From NCBI GenBank assembly GCA_964036195.1, contig OZ038459.1, positions 11,653,206 through 11,717,205 of the forward strand: a DNA stretch of 64,000 nt, written 5' to 3'. The DNA comes from Sphaerolaimus hirsutus (lineage: Eukaryota > Nematoda > Chromadorea > Monhysterida > Sphaerolaimidae). Positions 32,892 to 45,054 of the stretch are shown one piece after another; positions within the stretch are counted from its first letter, which is position 1; every line of letters begins with the position of its first letter. A model generated the notes under the pieces. That model had not been told where the DNA came from. It ran no database searches and saw only the letters and a list, made by a program, of their open reading frames with translations. The translations under genes and the position numbers were made by a program.

Positions 32892-33837
32892 TCCGCCCAA
32901 GATATGCGCGGCGGCCTGAGCCAGAACGTTCGCCTTCATTGCGTCCACCTTGTCCCTGTCCGGCATGATGCCCAAGCTGTCCAGCACGTCGGCCTGCTGC
33001 CACACGAGGTTGTCTATCTGCGACGCGTCCATCGAAGTCTGGTGCTGGCGCTTGGCAGCGTGGTGCGTGTGCGGCTGGCGCGCGTGCGTGCTCGGAGTGG
33101 AGTGTCTGCACGCGAACCGATTGAGGTCCGTTTGGACCGTGTTGACCAGCTGCGGGAAACACAGCGAGTGATCTGAATGGACGCACCTACCCCTCCCTCC
33201 GACGGGCGGCGGCGCGGGCGGCCTGGCCCTGACCGCGGCGCCAGCCGCCGGTGGTCTGGCGTGCACGCAAGCTATCGCTTCCGCCTCGGGCACCATGCCG
33301 ATCATGAACGGCCCCATGGAGGACGCTTTACGCAGCGCGGCCGGCACCGCGTGGCCCGCCGACGTGCCAGATGAGGCGTGCGACAGTTTGGCCAGCATTT
33401 CATCTGGCTGCATTGAGCGAGTGGACTGTGGCGTACCGTTCATTGTGAAACAGTGCCAAACCGACTGGTTCCTGTAAGTGTAATTCGCTATCGCTTCCAG
33501 CTTTGTTCAACGCCTCCGCCCGGCCATAGCCCAGCGCGGCCGCCTGCACGGCAGCGAGCACGTCGGCCTGCGTCTGCGCGCGCCGCCTGAGTCGCTGCTG
33601 TCGGCGTCCTTGTCGATGCCGCGGCAGGCGCAGCAGTTCGGCTTGGGCGCCCAGGTCGGGCGGCGTGGCTGCCACGAAGTGCTGCCAGGCGCGAGCGAAC
33701 CCGGACGAGCCCATGGCTTGATTTGCGGCCGCCCCCGGCGCCGGTGTTTGCACAGCGGCGGCTGTCGTCGGTCGACTGGAGATGATTAAATCACGCACGA
33801 CGCCACCGAGATGCGGCGAGCGTGTATCCGCGTGCCG
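32892..33837 (-). CDS. Gene E: partial gene, two exons, function unknown
   Basis: Exon 33512-33837 starts after an acceptor with a pyrimidine tract (TTTTACGCAG) in phase 0. Exon 32892-33471 follows a 40-nt intron (GTTGAAC...CTTACAG), joined in phase 2. About 302 codons, very GC-rich against AT-rich surroundings. The peptide is rich in Ala, Gln and His with helical stretches (for example RRAQTQADVLAAVQAAALGY and DNLVWQQADVLDSLGI). No signal peptide or known domain. The upstream frame stays open to 34008, so the first exon may be longer. The downstream donor is uncertain (GTAGAT at 32890 is weak). Antisense frames are open too but less protein-like. Confidence 0.5.
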
Positions 33838-34009
33838 CTGCGTAAAAGCAGCCGTGCAGTGTAGGTGGTGCGCGGCCGGTGGTGGCCGAACTTGGCTGGA
33901 TTCGCTCACGGCGGCGCTCGTTACACCACGCTCCAGCGGGCCGATGTTCACAGCGAGTGTAGTAAGTAATAAATTGTTTCTGCCGCTCTCGGCTCGGCGG
34001 CTTCTCAAT

Positions 34010-35620
34010 CAACCGTCGGGCAGTTCGACGCTGCGGCGCACTGCAATTTTGCGTAAACGAGTGTGGAGCGTCGTAAAAACGGCCGCCGGTGCGCCAGCGA
34101 GACACGCAAATAAGAAAATACCAAAGACAAGCATTGCTAAGTGAAAACTGGCAATGTGTGCTTAAAAATGTGAATGATGATAAATCAAATAAATAACTCT
34201 CGCATTTAGAGCAGAAGTTCGGACGTAGATTGCGCAAAGGTAGAAAAAATGCCGAAAACAGGAGGCAATCCATTTCCATCACATTTGATTTCTCATAGGA
34301 TTCGATTACAGTCACAACAAAAGCTAAAACAAGGACACGCTTTTGAACTCAGACCAGCTTCCCCCGCAAAAAAAACAATCCAAACCAAACAGCAGACAGC
34401 AAGTAGTGATGTTAAAGGCACCTGAAAAAGTGGCACACCACAGCACCGGAACCTCTCTAATTGCATGAAAAGGGCACCAAGCACTCTGAATGAATCATTG
34501 CTAGTGAAAAATGGTGATTATGAGAAAACATAATTGAATATAATCACAGGAAATCTCCGAAAAATTTAATTAATCTCTCTTTAAATACCTGGAAAAAATA
34601 TATAAAATATAAACATTATATTTTTATATTTTCTGGCATTTTTAAAAATCCCAGAAATGCTCCCAAGAAGAAAATATAATTTGCGTTCTAAATTCTTGAG
34701 AGAGAGAATTCAATATATATAAATCGAAAAATATACATATAATGTATTACCTTCAAGAGTAGGCATACACTCCAATAACAGGTACCCTTTGATAGGAGGT
34801 GCAACTTGAAATTTTTGAAATTGAATGTAATGAAAAAATAACAGTCATTCATCCAATAAATAACCACAACTGGCAGCATGGCAGAAATGTGTAAAATCAT
34901 GAAAACAGTGGGCAAATGTGCCTGACCATGACGAAAATCATGCCGAAGGGCACCCAGACAACCCTATGAAAAATTATATTATGCCTGCTTGCCTGGTTCA
35001 CCATTTTGTAACATTGCAATTTGATTGAATGAATTCAGTTGTTGTTCACTGTTGGTTAGACATTTGCAAAATCTGGTGAAAAATAAGCATCCCTCTAGTA
35101 AGAGGAACCCTTCAATTGTAGGTGCAATCAAAAGTGACAAAATCAATCAGTATACTATAAATACTCTATTAGTATGTGACCCCCTCCAACAAGCGACCCC
35201 CCCAATAGTGTGACCCCTTTGGGCACGTTGTGTGAGTATAATGCGACCCCCTCCAATATCGCGACCCCCGACCCCCGACCTTGTTGCCCAGCACAGGGCA
35301 CCGCACCGTTCACATCACTAACAACGAGCAGAGAAAAACCATTGTTTTCACTCCTGATGAACAAGCAGTCAACCTAAGTTAGCACTGGCGGTGCGGCGGC
35401 CTGGCAGTCGATTTGATACTTATCATCCGTGCATAGGGCTGACAGCCGATCACGGTGCCCCGCGGACATAAAAAATTGAAGGGACTGGAGTTTAAAGGGG
35501 GTCCATATGACTTTCGTGTCATCCATTGCCATTCTGTTGTACGTTGGCTGATTTTGATTCCGTTCGATTATGATTTTGATTCCGTTCGAGTATAGTTCGA
35601 GATGACACAAAAATCTGGTG
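34010..35620. other. Unassigned stretch
   Basis: AT-rich, no splice-bounded open segment and no recognised repeat family except scattered CGACCCCC words near 35180-35280. Confidence 0.4.
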
Positions 35621-35629
35621 GACCCCCAC

Positions 35630-36705
35630 CAGTGATGGAAAAGCGCCAGGAATAATGGCGCCTGGCGCCAAACGGCGCCAGAGAAAATGGCGCCAAGCGC
35701 CAATGGCGCTACGGCGCCATCTAAAAAATGGCGCCGGGCGCCAAAGGGCGCCAGGAAAAATGGCGCCAGGCGCCAAAATGGCGCCAAGGATAAAAGTCAT
35801 AATTTTAGCATGTATATCATAACAGAATCTTTTTTGGAACGGCAATATGTTACCGTATTTCCTCCAAGTACCACTTGAATTAACCCCCCTTCGAAAGACC
35901 CCAAGGTCTCGGCTAGCTGGGAAAAAAATAACCCCCACTCGACACCCCCCCATCCGTAATAAGGTAAAAACATTATTTTTGCAATGAACATGATGTTTTA
36001 ATGGCTGCCAATTTCCATTGCAGCTATACCGTATTTTCTCGAAATACCCATACGGGGTTTATTTTTCAGAGTGCAATGTAACAGTTCTAGGGGGTATTTC
36101 GAGGGGAGTGGGGTTTATTCGAGGGGTGGTTGTATTGGCCCTACACACACTAGTTTTCACCGTGACACGTGTGAAAACTGAAATGGCCGCATGGCGACAT
36201 TCAAGCTACTCTTATTGTATGCTTTATGTGTTTTAGTTTTCAAATTTTCAAATTTTAACTTTTATCAATTTAAATTTAAATTTAATTGGAATTAAATCGT
36301 TCAACAGTGTTCATTTATTTGCATTTTAAATTTTTCAGTTTTCACACGAAGTCATGGCGAAAACTAGTGTGTGTAGGCACATTATATCCCCAGAAATTTT
36401 CGAGACAGATCATAGTAAAGATGGGCTTTTACATCCCCAAAACTGGTAATAAAAGTGAGAAAACAGGATATATTTAGATCAATGTAGATGGCTACGCAAA
36501 CTAGTCTTGTGTGGCTGTGATGCATGTTGGGTTGATGTTTGTGATGCATAAATATTGATGTACCTTTATTCCAGAAGGGGGGGGGGGTATTTCGGGTGTT
36601 TTTAACTCAGCTCGAAAAAACGTGGGGGTATTTCAAGGGAGGTTAATACGAGGGGGGTATTTCGAGGACATATGGTACCAGCGCCATGGCGCCATTCCAT
36701 CACTA
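35630..36705. mobile_element. hAT-like GCGCC element with perfect 8-bp TSD and insertions
   Basis: ACCCCCAC flanks it at 35622-35629 and 36706-36713. Ends are CAGTGATGGAAAAGCGCC and GGCGCCATTCCATCACTA. Inside lie a GCGCC palindrome (35638-35790), family B fragments (35850-35960; 36029-36674) and a family I type inverted repeat (36135-36395). Without these it would resemble the 170-bp copy at 42317-42486. Confidence 0.8.
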
Positions 36706-36916
36706 ACCCCCACACTAAAATGGCACACTCGATTTTTTATTAAGCCCGCGGCACACGCCAACAATGCGTCTTCTCTCATATACGATTACAAAAACTGATG
36801 CACACTACCTAGTGATGTATCTTTCGACTTCACCAAATTGCAAATTATATTTTGTTTACCTGTTACTTCTAATTAATTCATAGTGGAGTGAGTGTTATTC
36901 AAGAACACATTATGGT

Positions 36917-37087
36917 ACCGTATTTCTTCTAATAGAAGAGCGCCGTACTATTTTTTCGTCAACTTTCGTATACTGGAAGTGCCGTTTTACTGGAGGCTGC
37001 CGTTCTATTTATTTCGTGAGTGCAAAAAAGTGCAAAAACCTACCATTCTATTAAAGGTATGATGCTGTTCTATTAGAAGAAATACGG
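36917..37087. mobile_element. Family B2 element (TA-flanked)
   Basis: CCGTATTTCTTCTAATAG and the inverted CTATTAGAAGAAATACGG, flanked by TA. 171 bp, non-coding. Confidence 0.8.
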
Positions 37088-37099
37088 TAGTTGGATACC

Positions 37100-37210
37100 G
37101 TATTACCTCGAAATACCCTCCGGGGTTTTAATTTTTCATAGTGCAAATTTTTAGGGGGTTAAACGAGGGTTTTTTTTGAGGGGGCGGTCACTATTTCGTC
37201 AGAGATTTTG
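37100..37210. repeat. Truncated family B element
   Basis: It starts CCGTATTACCTCGAAATACC after TA. No right terminus was found. Confidence 0.6.
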
Positions 37211-37312
37211 TGTACACTGCATACATGCAAACATTTGACAAGTGTTTCGGGAATGCCAGCTTAGGTATTCAGCCACACTGACATTATATTTGACTTATCC
37301 CGGCCGAAATAA

Positions 37313-37495
37313 TGGCAGAGGCAGAAGTAAAGGGGCAAAGCGCCATCGGCGGATATGGATTAACGCATCCTTTTATCACGGTCTACTTTTAGAGGCGGTT
37401 GAAAGACGTCGCAGGTGCAATTCAATACTGTGCGCATCGTGCTGCAGCCGCACTTTAGGAATTAGGTCTCTAGCGTGCCTGTGCACGATAATGAC
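37313..37495. other. GC-rich segment with short coding-like frames on both strands
   Basis: Plus strand: ATG at 37313 opens MAEAEVKGQSAIGGYGLTHP.. up to a GT at 37381. Minus strand: ATG near 37495 opens MEPRTAVIIVHRHARDLIPK.. and closes at a TGA. Both look protein-like and cannot be separated by eye. Confidence 0.25.
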
Positions 37496-37863
37496 CGCCG
37501 TGCGTGGCTCCATTGTCACCTACTCTAAACTTAACTGTCTGAGGGAACCAGAAACCACACGATCCATTATGTATTACTTTTACTATTTTACAAGTGAATA
37601 CCTATGTCTGCATAGGAGGTACTTGTACATAAAAAACCTATAGAACAGTACAGTAGCAAAATTTCGAATAGGATACAATAAATAGGAATCTACATCTACA
37701 CGATTATTTCGTATTCATGCACACTGGTTAGCGACACAGACAGGTGTTCAGAGGTAACAAATTAACAATCTATAATAGCTATAGAAAAATAATTGCAGAT
37801 ACGAATCGTTTCATATTTTCGAACCGTAAAATACCTGATTGATAGGCGACAATACCTAACAAG

Positions 37864-37958
37864 TAAAGAAACTACGTTTGACATTTTACAGAGACTTTTA
37901 CTAGACTTTTGACACTTCGCAAGACATTTGACATTTTACAGGATCAGGGATTGGCACC
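37864..37958. repeat. Right-hand half of a family A element
   Basis: CATTTGACATTTTACAGGATCAGGGATTGGCACCAG matches family A right ends (shown here as pieces: TTGACATTTTACAGGATC, then AGGGATTGGCACCAG). The left half is missing. Confidence 0.55.
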
Positions 37959-38836
37959 AGTCCAAACCCTTACCTCTCATCTCACTAACTACAGTTTCTT
38001 TATTTAATACAGATAAATAACCATTTAAAAACCAAATGTAAATATTTACGTTTTACAGACACGACACTGCACCTGCGCCAATTTCTTCACCAACCTTCAC
38101 CAAAAATACTAGCAATTTACAAACAGGTTGCCTACAATATATGCAACGGTGTCACTGACAACTCTACATGACGCATGGTTACATTCACATGTAAAACACA
38201 GTGCCTGATCGAGCTACTGATGACGTCAATAAACATCGAAGAAAAACCGAAGCTGTCATGTTCATGTGCAAAATGTATACGCTTATATTTGGCACAAGCG
38301 AATAACACATTCAGATAATTGTATTAAAAATGAATACACAGGTTGTAGTATTTGTTTTAAAATGAAATACAGGCAAACAGGTACGAAATATTGTTGCAAA
38401 AAGTTAGTGCTGATAGTTTTAGATATTTATGTCAGTATTATTAGTAGTTATTACTACTGGTTATGTTACGAATAGTTTATTGGCAGCTATTAACAACAGC
38501 GTGATGTAGCCTCAGCGCTCGACAGATAATACACAAAAGTATACAAATAGACAAAATGACATTGCAATAAGTATTATCTTGGATTTATGTTCATAACAAA
38601 TGCTAATTAGACGCAATTGCCGTGTCTAATGTCGTGTCTATTTATCAGGCCGCTGGCCAGCTGATCAATGAATAATTGATGGATACACTGCATCATCAAA
38701 TGAATAAACAAATAAGCGAGCACCAGAGGACAATGGATAAACACGTGCGAATAGGTAGGTACATTTATGTTATGTCAGATGGCAAGAGTTTTATTCGAAA
38801 AGTGCACATATCCCCAAATTTCCCAAACACACCTAC

Positions 38837-38950
38837 CTGTAACGAGCTTGACACCTCTATCTCCTTTCCCTCTCAACACGATCACAGCCAAATCGGGGTC
38901 ATCGTAGAAATCTGTGGGGGGCCGGCGGAACACCGCCGCAGTTTGTGCCG
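38837..38950 (-). CDS. Isolated internal exon candidate
   Basis: A good acceptor (CTGCCTACAG) and a strong donor (ACAG/GTAGGT) bound 38 codons that read VFRRPPTDFYDDPDLAVIVL followed by RGKGDRGVKLVTG. Entry and exit are both phase 1. Codon content is convincing, but no phase-compatible neighbours could be fixed. Candidates are the GC-rich segments near 37.4 and 39.4 kb. Confidence 0.4.
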
Positions 38951-39129
38951 CTGTAGGCAGCGCCAGGGGTCACGCTGGATGGGTGGGTGTCGCTTGTGCC
39001 TCATGGTGATGCGAGTGGATTCAGGTCAATGGGTGTTATGGGCAGACTCAATTGCCCCAACAGTTATGTCGGGCAGCCCGCCATGCCGGGCAAAAATTCA
39101 TCGATCTGCCAGATAAGTATTGATATAAA

Positions 39130-39280
39130 AACTGTATTTCCTCGAAATAACCCCGGGTGTGATTGATAGTTTCAGAGTGAGAATTTGGGGGGAGGGGGTT
39201 AAAACGAGCGGGGGGATTTCGAGAGGGGGGGGGGGGTTAAAACGATCGGAATAGATTTCGAGGGGGGGGGGCTTATAAAA
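39130..39280. repeat. Truncated family B element
   Basis: TATTTCCTCGAAATAACCCC followed by runs of G with TTTCGAG and AAAACGA words. No full termini. Confidence 0.5.
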
Positions 39281-39331
39281 AGTTTAAGCACTTAGGCATT
39301 ATAGGCAGAAATTTCTACCCATCCATCGACC

Positions 39332-39532
39332 ATGAGCAAAAGCAGCACCCAGCCAACAGCGAGACCCGTCTTTACCGGTGCGGTCCGTTTTTTAGCGCCT
39401 ATCGCGTTGTGCACGGGCACCCTGTTCGACCTGCCCGGCGCCGGCTCCACCAACGTGATGGCCCTCACTCGTTTCATTGACATCGCTGCGACAGCCATTT
39501 TCGAGAGTCGTCGTGGTCGATTTGCGGTTTGA
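39332..39532. other. GC-rich open segment, strand unclear
   Basis: Both strands are open (plus: MSKSSTQPTARPVFTGAVRF..; minus: MAVAAMSMKRVRAITLVEPA..). It may be an exon, but no decisive splice pair was found. Confidence 0.25.
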
Positions 39533-40508
39533 TTGGGTAGTCAGTCCAACACACTTGATAATGATAGAAATTTAGATAGAAAAAATGGCTATATGGAGGG
39601 TAGGTAAAGAATATGGAGGGTGTTATGGTGAAGTAGATAAAGGAATATCAAGCTTAGCACCAAGCTTATCAATGTCAACAACAAATGCAACTGTTTGCTT
39701 AATGCCAGATTTTGATTAAAATGAGCGCGCATGTGAAGAAGGATAAGTAGAGTAGGGCACATATTTACGCTGAGTAACTGGCTCCATTTTATGAACATAC
39801 ATAAATAGTTACAGTACCACCACCCGCGATTCCACAGCGAAACAAAACTAGGGTGATACATAAAAAATGATAAAACAACCTGAGGTCTGCCGAAAGATCA
39901 TTAAGCCACCGGCTGGCGCTGCTTATCGGGAACTGCTCGCATACAATAATTATTAGAGTGCGCAATTTCCACGGAAAACTTTTCACTCTTTTCAAGGTTT
40001 CCAATCAATCCTCAGAAGAAAAATTTCTATGTTTCTTTCGGTCTGCAATGAAACTTATGCCGGCCGCGCGGACCTCTGACATTGTTTTTATGATACGGAT
40101 GTGCCCATGGCGAGGCAAATTAGCCGTCGCCGCGCGAAAAAACAAGGAAGTACAAACAAGGGGCTTGGGAAAACCTGCGGCGCACCTGCGCTTGGAACAG
40201 ATATGATACGTGAGAGCCAAACGGCTGAATTCTTCCAGTCACAACGAGTGTTGGAAGAGTCGATTTTTCTGATAAAATACGACCGTGTGCGAAAATGAAA
40301 CAGTTTTACATACCGTATTTCGTCGAAATACTCCCAGGGGATGTTTTTTTTCAGGGTGCAAATTTTGAGGGGGTTTATCGAGGGGGTTATTATTTCGCCA
40401 GAATTTTTTGAACGCCCTGTTTGTCACGTAGGCATTTGTAGATAATTGCTTCAATAACTGGCATAACTGGCATTGTATAAGCGTATAAGCGTATAAGCTA
40501 CCTATATA

Positions 40509-40944
40509 CCGTATTACCTCGAATTATCCCCCCCCTTGAATTAACCCCCCCCCCCCCCTCGAATTAACCCCCCCTCAAAAAGGGCTGGGGAAATAATAAA
40601 CCCCCCCCCCCTCGAAATACCCCCCCCCCTTCGGAATGATGTACGTCATGTACATAATAAATACGTCATGTATGCAATGTACATGATGTATATTACCGTT
40701 TATTTGTATTGCAGCTACACATGGACATGTTTGTGTAGCTAATCTACTAAATATATCTTGTTTGGACACACTTATTACCTGTTTTGGGCATGCAAATGCC
40801 TACTATTTACTACAATACTTACGAAAATTTCTGACGAAATAATAAGACCCCCCCTCGAATAAACCCCCCCCCTCGAATTAACCCCCCCTCAAATTTTGCT
40901 GGCGAAATAATAAACCCCCATGGGGGTATTTCGAGGTAATACGG
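40509..40944. mobile_element. Family B element, full copy
   Basis: CCGTATTACCTCGAATTATC and the inverted TTTCGAGGTAATACGG, flanked by TA. The core is CCCC-rich on this strand, i.e. inverted relative to 45320-45747, with which it shares the AATGTACATGATGTATAT region. Confidence 0.8.
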
Positions 40945-41715
40945 TAGACTTAAATATATATGTAAGTAAATATGTAGATTTTCTATCGTAACTCAGTCAT
41001 TCATTGCTTTTAACGTGTATTTTGCATTTAACAGAACTCAATGTGCCGTTTTTGGCAACTACTTTCCTTTACACTCATTTTGGTGGGGGTATTTCGAGGG
41101 GGGGATATTTTCAGAATGCTGATTTTGAGGGTGGAATCGGCGGTGGGGTATTTCGAGGGGCGGTATTTTGAGGAAATACGGTATTTAGAAATCGGTATAT
41201 TTTTAAGAGCACTTCATTCCAGACTCCAGAGTGTAGATGGGAGAGCATGCAGTGCAGTGTACCCTGCATATGGCACATGGCATCGCCGTGCAAGTCATGG
41301 CTCCATGTAATTCCTCCGTCGCAGTTTAAAGATTATCTAAGTAAAAAACTCGGACCAAACGTATGTTAGCATACATAAAAGAACGCTGTCTGCCTGTATC
41401 GCAAAACAAATGAACACGACTTCGATTGAAGGTGATTTTTTATGTGAGAGTGCATGTGTCTGTGCACGTTTTTCAAAACACATAGTGTTCCTACCTAAAA
41501 CTGCAGCTGTTCGACAAACGGTAGCGGCAATTACGCTTTGAAAAAGTATCAAACCTCGGTTAACAAGCGGTCTGCATGGAAAAAAATATGTATGCGAATG
41601 GCAGCAGCTAATGGCGACCAAATAGCCATCCGAAGGTCTCAAACACAATTATGACAGGCCAATCAAAGAAAGATCGCACAGCCGGAAAAAATCGCCCATG
41701 CGGTCGTGTGCGCAG

Positions 41716-42212
41716 CACAGTTGTTAAAATGTACCTTGTAAAGTTACTCCAAAAATACACGTACGCGAGTACACGGTAAATACATTTACATATACTTAAA
41801 AAGTAGTGTACTCACTTTTAAGCGTAATTTTAAAAGTTACGCGTACAGAGAAACCGTATTTTTAGTTGCTAGAATGACATTTTTTTGTTGCTAAAATATA
41901 AACTTTGAAGAAATCATATCATTTTTCTAAAAAAATACTAAATTATCACTAAAAACGACATCAATAGGTCTTCCAGTGTAAAACTCACTCTCACATGTTA
42001 AATGACTTGACATGTGAAAAGTAGTAACTTTTACGTTTTCCAGGGGAAAAGTACTCGCTTTTACATTTTCCTGGGAAAAAAGTATTTTACTCACATTTGA
42101 GCATGAGTACGAGTAAAAAAAGTATTTTACATTGTCTATACTTTGTGGTGAGTATAAAAAATACTTACATTTACATATACTTTAAAAAAGTTCAGTAATT
42201 CTAACAACTTTG
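41716..42212. mobile_element. Family E hAT-like element
   Basis: CACAGTTGTTAAAATG to TTCTAACAACTTTG. Flanks GTGCGCAG and GTGCGATG match at 6 of 8. Confidence 0.7.
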
Positions 42213-42316
42213 GTGCGATGTGCGACGCAGCGCGGCGAAGTTCATATGATTGCGCGAGCGCGGCTAACATCCAGTTAATTCATGCGCCGCTCGTTAGGCA
42301 GTACATGCCACACAAC

Positions 42317-42486
42317 TAGTGATGGAAAAGCGCCATGGGGCTAGCGCCAAAAAAAAATCGCCATGGCGCGTTTGGCGCTTGGGGCTATATTGCTGTGGCG
42401 CCCTTGGCGCTTGGCGCCACACACATGAAAAGCGCCATCGCGCTTTTGGCGCCAATGCCAAAGTCCTGGCGCTTTTTCCATCACTA
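42317..42486. mobile_element. 170-bp hAT-like GCGCC MITE
   Basis: TAGTGATGGAAAAGCGCCA and its inverse TGGCGCTTTTTCCATCACTA. Flanks CACACAAC and CGCACAAC (7 of 8). The body is made of GCGCCATGGCGC-type palindromes. Confidence 0.8.
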
Positions 42487-43346
42487 CGCACAACATCACA
42501 TCACGCCGATACACATTCGGTTTGTGTATTTACATATGTTTATACACCACTGCACACATAATGGCCAGAATGGAATTATGGGAAATTTAGATGCGAATGT
42601 TTTCGAAAAGCGCGCAGACTTTTCTTCGGTATTGCAGCGACACAGGTGCAAAAAATAACGAAGGTTTCACTAATTGTACATACTAAAATGTCTATTTTGC
42701 ATCAGTTATTATTTTTAATGTTTCGATAAAGGCATTTAATCGATCTTACCAAGCCAAAGCGTACATTTAACATTCGCAAGTTGGCGTGATTTACGACGAA
42801 AGGTGGGCACATAACCCGTGGCAAGTCTTTACGATGTCAATTTGTCAAATTGTGAAAACCAGACAAGTGGTTAGACTTCCCTTCAAAGATGTGCCTTTTA
42901 AAGTTAAAATGACAAGAGAATTGCCAATGCGGAATGAATATCTGGCAGTTTGGTCTGCAAAGTGATTTGCACTTGCAAACTTACGAAGTACTAATCATTT
43001 GCATTATCTTACTTTTTCGCTCAGTTTGCAAGTGGAAATGAATCTACATAGGTACACGTCTTGCGTGTGCCCTGAGATCCAATTTGAATCAATGTGAATT
43101 GATACTTAACTGCGCAAGGAATTGCCCCCTAGCACTTCGGGCAGGTATTTATGCAGTCTGCAGCAATTGTACGCAAATGGTGGGAAGTAACCACTCACGG
43201 ATCACTGCCAGTTGAGAGCTACTAATTGCTGCGAAGGTAGTCAGAAACCGTCCTTTTATGTGAGCACTATTTTACTGTCGCTGCGATTCAGCAACTCGCG
43301 AGTCGCGACAGTCTATGCTCACCCAAGCAAGCTGTAAGCATAACTA

Positions 43347-43681
43347 CCGTATTTACTCGAATGACCCCCCCCCCAAGACATTTTTTAGTCTGACATTTTT
43401 GAGGGGGGCCTATTTGAGGGGGAATTATTCTGGGAGGGAATCATTGTTTCAATCAAAAATTTCAAGCATGTTTCTGTCAACTGAGTTCATGAATTATGCT
43501 TTATTAACCACATAACATGCCATTTTTGTTCAGATTCCTAATTCCTATACACAATAAGTTTATAATATGCTTAAAGGGGGGAGTTATTCGCCGAGCAATA
43601 TTTTTTCCTCAGTCGTCTAATAGGGGGAAATATTTGAGGGAGGGGACTATTCAAGAGGGGGGAAAATTCGAGTAAATACGG
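43347..43681. mobile_element. Family B3 element, full copy
   Basis: CCGTATTTACTCGAATGACC and inverted GAGTAAATACGG ends with TA on both sides. G-rich ATTCGAGG/TATTTGAGG core. Confidence 0.8.
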
Positions 43682-44337
43682 TATGTATATTGTGTTAAAA
43701 AATCAGTAAGAGATGAATACTTTTTGAAAAGATATAGATTTACAGTGATTTCAGACAATTCTTCGTTGTAAATGATGCTGAAAGATAAGCTCATTTCCAC
43801 CTGAATTTATTGAGATGCAATACCACCTTGTCGGATTTTTTTGTAACAATTGTCAAATGCCAAACGGAATGTAAAGTGCCGAATTATGGAGCACGTAAAT
43901 ATAAATACATTAGCATAGCATCCGGTAGTTGTTTGGGAGAGAAAGACTGAGACCTAGATGCGTTAAAAAAAAACGAACTTAAAATTTCGGATCGCAGACA
44001 AGAGCGACTACGGACAAATACGAGTGGGTGGTCCTTTCTACTGTTCTTGCTAAGTTCAATTGAAAGCACTCATAACGCAGTCGCCTCCCAAGTCCCAACC
44101 CCAACTGCGGAACATTAGCGTCTGGCACATTGCCAATCATTTTGACAACATTTTGGAATAGTCAAGTCAGGTACCACACCACGCCGTACTAGCAATCATT
44201 TTTGGAAGCTAATATCACTACACGATTGCTCGTGCGGCGATAAGACTTCCCCATTCCGATCAATTTAGTGAGTGAAATATTCTCCATTCTAAAATTGGTG
44301 ATCTTTTGTAATCTTACATTTTGATAATCTAATAAGC

Positions 44338-44622
44338 CTAATAGCCTAATGATAAATATATAAATATAAATACCAACCTTTGTAAAAATCGGATAAAATT
44401 GTTTTGCCTTAAAAAAGAAAAAGCACTGTTTGTTGCACTTTTTTCATCTCGTATGGTAAATTGAAAGCCACAGCAAAAAAGGAAAGTATAAATACCGCCG
44501 ATCATGTCGCCAATGATGGAAACGCAGATATATAGTTCCCGCTGCGGCGACCGCGGTGCAACACTGGTAACCAGCCGCGCGCGCGTGTTTGTGCCGCGGC
44601 GGCGCCGCCGCTCGACGCCCAT
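44338..44622 (-). CDS. Possible small membrane protein ORF, 94 aa
   Basis: It opens with a true ATG, an Arg-rich start (MGVERRRRRGTNTRAR) and then a hydrophobic stretch (LYICVSIIGDMIGGIYTFLF). The first half is GC-rich and the second AT-rich, so the coding part may end at a donor before the stop. An adjacent open segment at about 44699-44752 has splice-like edges. No family recognised. Confidence 0.3.
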   Translation of the reverse strand: MGVERRRRRGTNTRARLVTSVAPRSPQRELYICVSIIGDMIGGIYTFLFCCGFQFTIRDEKSATNSAFSFLRQNNFIRFLQRLVFIFIYLSLGY

Positions 44623-45054
44623 GATCGATGAGGGTCATTTTTGACTTAACCGCCGCGCCGAACAAGTTGCAGCCGCGCAGTTGCGACCCTCGTCCTACTT
44701 GTCCGTGCTCAAGTGCGAAATGTGCGCCTGGGATTTCGTGCTGCATGATTTGCTGCACTCTTACTTGCGCCAGCGCTACTTAGTATATTCAGAATACCTA
44801 TATGGATGTAAATCATTTATATTAAAATCGTTCTGAAAGTAGTTATGATTCACAAACTGAGCAAGCCGGATTCACACACCGATGCATGGTGTGTTGATAA
44901 AAGGAGGGAAATACGTGACGCCAGCGGTCAATTGTCACACTGAACAAATAGAGTACGGTGGCCACGCTAAAGTGAACGAGCTCCAGCCCCGCAGCAGAGG
45001 GGAGTGGCACAAGTGACTCTGACTCACAACAAAGGCCGACTATCAGCATTCTGC

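Noticed and set aside
33177..33477. Plus-strand frame ending KQCQTDWFL with GTAAGT after it
   Set aside because: Antisense of gene E. The plus-strand intron would be only 27 nt, while the minus-strand model has better helices and acceptors.
33776..33778. Alternative acceptor CTCCAG/TCGACC linking gene E to the segment at 44.7 kb and gene D
   Set aside because: Phases agree, but the acceptor at 33838-33840 has a better pyrimidine tract and the link would need an 11-kb intron without other support.
39958..40298. Overlapping frames on both strands near 40.1 kb
   Set aside because: No ATG in good context, no paired splice sites, and the strands are equally open.
41041..41310. Plus-strand frame FRGGDIFRM..
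   Set aside because: Lies across decayed family B sequence (ends AAATACGGTA); no exon signals.
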